Below, piece after piece: positions 60,388-64,000 of a stretch of DNA of 64,000 nucleotides. The DNA comes from WJJR01 sp964440935 (GTDB lineage: Bacteria > Zixibacteria > MSB-5A5 > WJJR01), in the NCBI GenBank assembly GCA_964440935.1, contig CAYTTY010000003.1:62001-126000 (forward strand), read 5' to 3'. A program made the position numbers and the translations under genes. The number at the start of each line of letters is the position of its first letter. Within the stretch, counting starts at the first letter, position 1. Under the pieces are notes generated by a model. It worked only from the letters and a program-made list of their open reading frames with translations, was not told where the DNA came from and made no database searches.

Positions 60388-60440
60388 AAGTGACTTGCAT
60401 AATTTCTGTCCGATTCCGCGATCTGGCCAGTGCAATTTGC

Positions 60441-60486
60441 CCCTCACCCCAGCCCTCTCCCCGCTGAAAAGCGCGGGGAGAGGGAG
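60441..60486. repeat. CCCTCTCCCC-type dispersed hairpin
   Basis: CCCTCACCCCAG precedes a perfect 12-bp stem CCCTCTCCCCGC ... GCGGGGAGAGGG with an 8-base loop (60453-60484). Similar CCCTCACCCC...GGGAGAGGG blocks are a common intergenic repeat in many bacterial genomes. Confidence 0.75.
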
Positions 60487-60670
60487 CAAAACGTAAGGTC
60501 GCACGGCAGTGCGCCCGCCCGCCGCAACAGTTTCAATCGGACAGGAACTTTGACAACCGCTATAGCCGGATCTACGCGGGGTTACGATTTCTTCTTTCAG
60601 TTGCCGCGTGTGGTCTGGAAGCAGGAAACAACCTCTTCAGCACAGCCTTGAGAGTGGGGAACCCCAACTA

Positions 60671-60702
60671 AGAAAAGCGGCCGGAGTGAATCCGACCGCT
60701 TC
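60671..60702 (-). terminator. Rho-independent terminator of the rplY transcript
   Basis: On the minus strand AAGCGGTCGGA-ttcac-TCCGGCCGCTT (10 pairs plus one G-T wobble) is followed by TTCTT. It lies about 50 bases after the rplY stop and closes the ispE-spoVG-prs-rplY cluster. Confidence 0.8.
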
Positions 60703-60747
60703 GAATCGCATGTAATCACCGGCAGATTTGCCCTCCCGTGATAAACT

Positions 60748-61449
60748 CTATTCGTCCTTTTTCTCTTCAGCCGCTCCGCCTTCGGCGGCGCCTTCAACTC
60801 CTTCACCCTCAGCGCCTTCAGCCGCTTCGCCTTCGGCAACGCCTTCCTCGCCCTCAACACCTTCCGCAGCGGTCGGTTCACGCATCACGGTCGGCGGCAC
60901 GACGGATACGATCGTGCGCTCCGGGGCAGTGACAAATTTCACTTGCGGCATATCGAGATCACTGACGTGAATCGCGTCGCCAACGTCCAAATGGTTGACA
61001 TCGACGTCGATCTTATCGGGGATGTCAGCCGGCAGAGACTCGACTTCGAGTTCACGGAATACATGCTGAAGGATGCCGCCGCGTTCCTTCACGCCGTGCG
61101 GCACGCCGATGATATGGACCGGCACGGTGACGACAATCGGCTTCGTCGCGGATATATGCAGGAAATCGACATGCAGTATATCGCCGGTCAGGGGGTCATG
61201 CTGGATATCGCGCAGCAGAGCCATTTGCGGCTCGCTGCCTCCGTTGCCCACTGTCAAATCCACGATAACCTGCTCGGAGGTCGACTTGCGGAGGATGGCC
61301 GTCAGTTCGCGCTCGACCAGGTCCAGGGCCTGTGGCTGGGTGCTTTCGCCGTACATGACACCGGGGACACGGCCGGCCGCACGCAGTTTGCGCGCCACAC
61401 CCTTCCCGGTCTCGGTACGCTGTGAAACTGTTAACGGTATTGCCTTCAT
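60748..61449 (-). CDS. rplY: 50S ribosomal protein L25/general stress protein Ctc
   Basis: The 233-aa protein has the two-domain Ctc form of L25: 'QRTETGKGVARKLRAAGRVP' and 'VMYGESTQPQALDLVERELT' (5S rRNA-binding part), then the TL5 domain with 'HDPLTGDILHVDFLHIS', 'VPVHIIGVPHGVKERGGILQ' and 'LPADIPDKIDVDVNHLDVGD'. The last ~45 residues are low-complexity Glu/Ala/Gly, which is common in Ctc proteins. AAGGAG lies nine bases ahead of the ATG. It follows prs by 74 bases, the classic arrangement. Confidence 0.97.
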   Translation of the reverse strand: MKAIPLTVSQRTETGKGVARKLRAAGRVPGVMYGESTQPQALDLVERELTAILRKSTSEQVIVDLTVGNGGSEPQMALLRDIQHDPLTGDILHVDFLHISATKPIVVTVPVHIIGVPHGVKERGGILQHVFRELEVESLPADIPDKIDVDVNHLDVGDAIHVSDLDMPQVKFVTAPERTIVSVVPPTVMREPTAAEGVEGEEGVAEGEAAEGAEGEGVEGAAEGGAAEEKKDE

Positions 61450-61523
61450 TGCCTGCGACTCCTTCGTGAACCCCTAATACGTGCAAAATGCCTGGATTGC
61501 GGGGGAATTCTCTCTATCTGAGC

Positions 61524-62522
61524 TTAGTGATCGTCGAGTATGCGAACGGGGTAATCCTGAATGTCTTCCGGGAGGTCAGGAAGGGCATCGAACAACTCCG
61601 AGACCGATTCCTCATGAGTGATTCGTCCAATCGCTTCAGCGAAGAGTGAGGCGGTGGAAACGACATGAATGCTGCGGGGCAGTTCGCGTTGTGACACGTC
61701 AATGGTATCCGCCACGACCAACCGCGTAATCGGTGACTGCTCAATACGTTCCAGCGCCGGGCCGGACAAGACCGGGTGGGTGCAGCAGGCATAAACCTCG
61801 TTCGCCCCATTCTCACGGACGGCCTTGGCGGCCTGGGTCAGCGTGCCCGCCGTGTCGATCATATCATCCCTCAGGATAACGCTCTTGTCTTCCACCGAAC
61901 CGATGATGTTGAGCACTTCGGCACGGTTCTGCTGCGGCCGCCGTTTGTCAACAATCGCCAGTCCGCAGTTGAGCGTTTTGGCGAACGCCCGGGCCATTTT
62001 GATCGAGCCAACGTCCGGCGACACTACGATGGGATTTTCGATTTTCAGCTTCAGGAAATACTCGTTGAACACAATCGCCGAGTAGAGGTGGTCCGATGGG
62101 ATATCAAAGAACCCCTGAATCTGCGAGGCGTGCAAATCCATCATCAACACCCGATCGGCTCCGGCGGCGGTGATCAAATTGGCGAACAGCCGGGCCGTGA
62201 TGGACACGCGGGGCTGATCCTTACGGTCGGCACGGGCATACCCATAGTAGGGGATAACGGCGGTGATCCGCCGTGCCGATGCGCGGCGTGCCGCCTCGAT
62301 CAGCATTAGCAATTCGATGAAGTTCTCGGCGGGGGAGTTCGTCGATTGCACAATGAACAGATCCGAGCCGCGGATATTCTCATCGATCTTGACGAAGACC
62401 TCACCATCGGAAAACTTGCTGACCGTGCAGGCGGTTAGCGGCCGATCAAGATGTTCGGCGATACGTTGGGCCAGTGGGCGGTTACCGTTACCGGCAATGA
62501 TTCTGAGTTTGGTGTCCATCAT
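61524..62522 (-). CDS. prs: Ribose-phosphate pyrophosphokinase
   Basis: The 332-aa enzyme makes PRPP from ribose 5-phosphate and ATP. Motifs: 'RIIAGNGNRPLAQRIAEHL', 'SDGEVFVKIDENIRGSDLFI', 'YYGYARADRKDQPRVSI', the binding loop 'VVSPDVGSIKMARAFAK' and the PRPP-site 'LRDDMIDTAGTLTQAAKAVR'. AGGG lies six bases ahead of the ATG. Neighbours are tRNA-Gln upstream and rplY downstream. Confidence 0.98.
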   Translation of the reverse strand: MMDTKLRIIAGNGNRPLAQRIAEHLDRPLTACTVSKFSDGEVFVKIDENIRGSDLFIVQSTNSPAENFIELLMLIEAARRASARRITAVIPYYGYARADRKDQPRVSITARLFANLITAAGADRVLMMDLHASQIQGFFDIPSDHLYSAIVFNEYFLKLKIENPIVVSPDVGSIKMARAFAKTLNCGLAIVDKRRPQQNRAEVLNIIGSVEDKSVILRDDMIDTAGTLTQAAKAVRENGANEVYACCTHPVLSGPALERIEQSPITRLVVADTIDVSQRELPRSIHVVSTASLFAEAIGRITHEESVSELFDALPDLPEDIQDYPVRILDDH

Positions 62523-62562
62523 GATGCGCCCTAATAAAGCGATTTTTGCGGCCGGATCAAGC

Positions 62563-62637
62563 TGGCTGGGGCGCCAGGATTCGAACCTGGGATGCAGGCT
62601 CCAAAGGCCCGTGTCTTAACCGCTTGACGACGCCCCA
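62563..62637 (-). tRNA. tRNA-Gln (anticodon TTG, CCA encoded)
   Basis: On the minus strand a full cloverleaf is visible: acceptor TGGGGCG/CGCCCCA, D-arm GTC...GAC, anticodon stem CGGGC/GCCTG with loop CTTTGGA (anticodon TTG), and T-arm CCAGG-TTCGAAT-CCTGG. The 3' CCA is encoded. It lies 40 bases upstream of prs in the same direction and may be co-transcribed with it. Confidence 0.96.
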
Positions 62638-62771
62638 GTTGGGTCAATCCCTGCTAAGATACGAGTTGCCTATCCGATTATTGGCATGTCCGTGTGATCT
62701 GGGGTCCTCAGAGGGCGGACATGGCTGACACAGACCCCAGAGTTGTCGAGCGTTCGCGTAAAGTCAACTAC

Positions 62772-63131
62772 TTACGCATTGCCGGACCCATCTAACGACT
62801 GTCCAGTCGAGTCGGCTGATTGCTCGGCTGCAACCCGTGTGCCATCATTCCTGGACGCGCTGACCCGACTGACACTATTTTTGAGTTCGTCCTCGTAGGC
62901 CGCCAGTACCGCCTCTTCAATCTTCTCGCGCATCTGGTTATTAATGGGATGGGCGATATCCTGATGAGTGCCGTCGCCTCGCTTCCGTGACGGCATCGAG
63001 ACGAAGTATCCATTGTTGCCGTTAATGATCTTTAGTCCGCGAATCACGAATTGTTCGTCGAAGGTGATATTCGCGAACGCCTTTAGTTTGTCCTCATTGC
63101 GTAGTGTGATGCGGACTTCGGTGATCTCCAC
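62772..63131 (-). CDS. spoVG: SpoVG family regulatory protein
   Basis: The 119-aa protein matches SpoVG over residues 1-90: 'EITEVRITLRNEDKLKAFAN', 'ITFDEQFVIRGLKIINGNNG', 'YFVSMPSRKRGDGTHQDIAH' and 'PINNQMREKIEEAVLAAYED'. The last ~30 residues are a disordered Ser-rich tail. SpoVG proteins bind nucleic acids and regulate gene expression in many phyla outside Firmicutes. The start is GTG, with GGGAGG six bases ahead. It follows ispE by 46 bases. Confidence 0.97.
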   Translation of the reverse strand: MEITEVRITLRNEDKLKAFANITFDEQFVIRGLKIINGNNGYFVSMPSRKRGDGTHQDIAHPINNQMREKIEEAVLAAYEDELKNSVSRVSASRNDGTRVAAEQSADSTGQSLDGSGNA

Positions 63132-63177
63132 GAGCTACTCCCTCCCGGTCACGGGCGCATTGGACGAAGAGTGTTCA

Positions 63178-64000
63178 TTATGCCGAACGGCCGACCGTTT
63201 GAACGACAAGAGCTTCGGGTGTATCAATCGGCTTTGCCGTCAACACCCGTACTCCTTCGTTGCGGGTCCGCAATGTTGTGACGGCGTCGCCGTCCGGACA
63301 TTTCCGAAACACGCCGACAACCGTCGGTCCGCTGCCTGTTACAAACGCACCCTCGGCACCCACCTCCCGCAGTTGTTGCATGTATTCCAACAACTGCGGA
63401 TGCCGGCCGGTCGCAACCACCTCTAAGTCGTTGCGGCACTTCCGGAGGGCGGCAAAGAAGCCTTCCTTATCACCACACACATTAAAGCTATTTTGGGTAT
63501 CGCGGTATGTCAAGTTCAATTGCCGGTATATCGCCGCCGTGCTTAACTGAAGTGGGGGTATGATGAGGATTGCCCACCAATCGGAATAGAGGGACACCGG
63601 TTGGACAATCTCACCGCGGCCCGTTGCCAACGCACCGGGGCCGTTGAGGAAAAACGGTACGTCAGAACCGAGCGACCCGGCAATCTTCGCCAGTCGTTCC
63701 TCGTTCATATCAAGATCAAAAAGCACAGACGCGGCCCGGAGTGCGGCCGCCGCGTTCGAGGACCCTCCGCCCAAACCGGCGGCAATAGGAATGGTTTTCT
63801 TAATAGTTATATGCAAGTGAAGCTCGTGACCAATTTCACGCTCAAGTGCACGAATCGCCCGGACAATCAGATTGCGTTCGCCTGTCGGAAATTCGGAGCG
63901 CGTCTGTTCATGATCGTCAATCGAGGCGACCTGAAGGCGAATGCCGCCGTCGGATTCTGCCGCGAAGTCCAGCTCATCGTACAGGTTAAGTGCCACCATG
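63178..64000 (-). CDS. ispE: 4-diphosphocytidyl-2-C-methyl-D-erythritol kinase (partial, 5' end outside window)
   Basis: The visible 273 residues are the IspE GHMP kinase of the MEP isoprenoid pathway: 'KKTIPIAAGLGGGSSNAAAA' (ATP loop), 'LGSDVPFFLNGPGALATGRG' and 'VTGSGPTVVGVF' with 'ALVVQTVGRSA' at the end. The family's N-terminal ~37 residues ('...KINL...') are missing because the gene runs off the right edge. It is the first gene seen of the conserved ispE-spoVG-prs-rplY cluster. Confidence 0.95.
   Translation of the reverse strand, partial: MVALNLYDELDFAAESDGGIRLQVASIDDHEQTRSEFPTGERNLIVRAIRALEREIGHELHLHITIKKTIPIAAGLGGGSSNAAAALRAASVLFDLDMNEERLAKIAGSLGSDVPFFLNGPGALATGRGEIVQPVSLYSDWWAILIIPPLQLSTAAIYRQLNLTYRDTQNSFNVCGDKEGFFAALRKCRNDLEVVATGRHPQLLEYMQQLREVGAEGAFVTGSGPTVVGVFRKCPDGDAVTTLRTRNEGVRVLTAKPIDTPEALVVQTVGRSA

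Larger units (their letters stand above)
60163..60747. other. Repeat-containing intergenic region
   Basis: These 585 bases between rplY and the radical SAM gene hold a family D repeat copy (60344-60387), the CCCTCTCCCC hairpin (60441-60486) and the rplY terminator (60671-60702). No gene or RNA is convincing. Confidence 0.7.

Overview
The window looks like a chromosomal segment of a Gram-negative-type, free-living bacterium of the FCB superphylum, most probably candidate phylum Zixibacteria. Outer-membrane biology is clear (TonB-dependent receptor, LptB, a PorV/PorQ-like barrel, a secretin). The strongest phylum hint is a Cys/Asp-rich C-terminal tail on large secreted proteases (C-x-C-x2-Q-x-D ... 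LDA-x-DLN-A-x-I ... FF ... CP-x-TR-x-D ... DHLFF-G-P-CDPC), which I associate with Zixibacteria. That assignment is inference from recalled family knowledge; no search was run.

Layout: 1-12 kb holds the end of a TonB receptor, a DUF819 membrane protein, a secreted M12-type metalloprotease followed directly by a PorV-like barrel, then a compact plus-strand operon of DHH phosphoesterase, a CdaA-CdaR fusion (c-di-AMP synthesis), MgtE and a DUF21 membrane protein. 12-28 kb is dominated by four minus-strand subtilisin-like (S8) exoproteases carrying related C-terminal dockerin-like tails. Between them, at 16.9-20.0 kb, is a repeat-rich decay zone with a truncated SemiSWEET gene, an AT-richer HEPN-like gene and a broken transposase. 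28-38.5 kb holds a saccharopine-dehydrogenase-like gene, an operon of two DUF3857/transglutaminase proteins plus an exported protein, and a trehalose locus (OtsA, TreT, DUF5752). 38.5-40.6 kb is a second small accessory island (PD-(D/E)XK nuclease-like gene plus an unknown gene) bordered by the same repeats as the first. 40.7-42.9 kb is groES-groEL with a perfect CIRCE operator.

From 58.85 kb down to 43.2 kb there is one long minus-strand run: a type IV pilus/type II secretion-like machine (ATPase, platform protein, three pseudopilins, PilM-PilN fusion, PilO, PilP, secretin), then LptB, a YbbR protein, TsaD, NadC, BirA, TauE and CoaX. Most of these genes overlap or are separated by a few to about 90 bases. 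The last part (59-64 kb) has a radical SAM gene and the conserved ispE-spoVG-tRNA-Gln-prs-rplY housekeeping cluster.

The most interesting non-coding content is several families of intergenic palindromes or miniature inverted-repeat elements: a hairpin CCCACAGC-tct-GCTGTGGG with a compensatory base change, a ~70-bp element with AGGTCAGGAGCACGGCGC ends, a 164-bp element with perfect 20-bp inverted ends, and a 224-bp element with 52-bp ends. They are concentrated around the two accessory islands. I found no CRISPR array, rRNA or intact insertion sequence.
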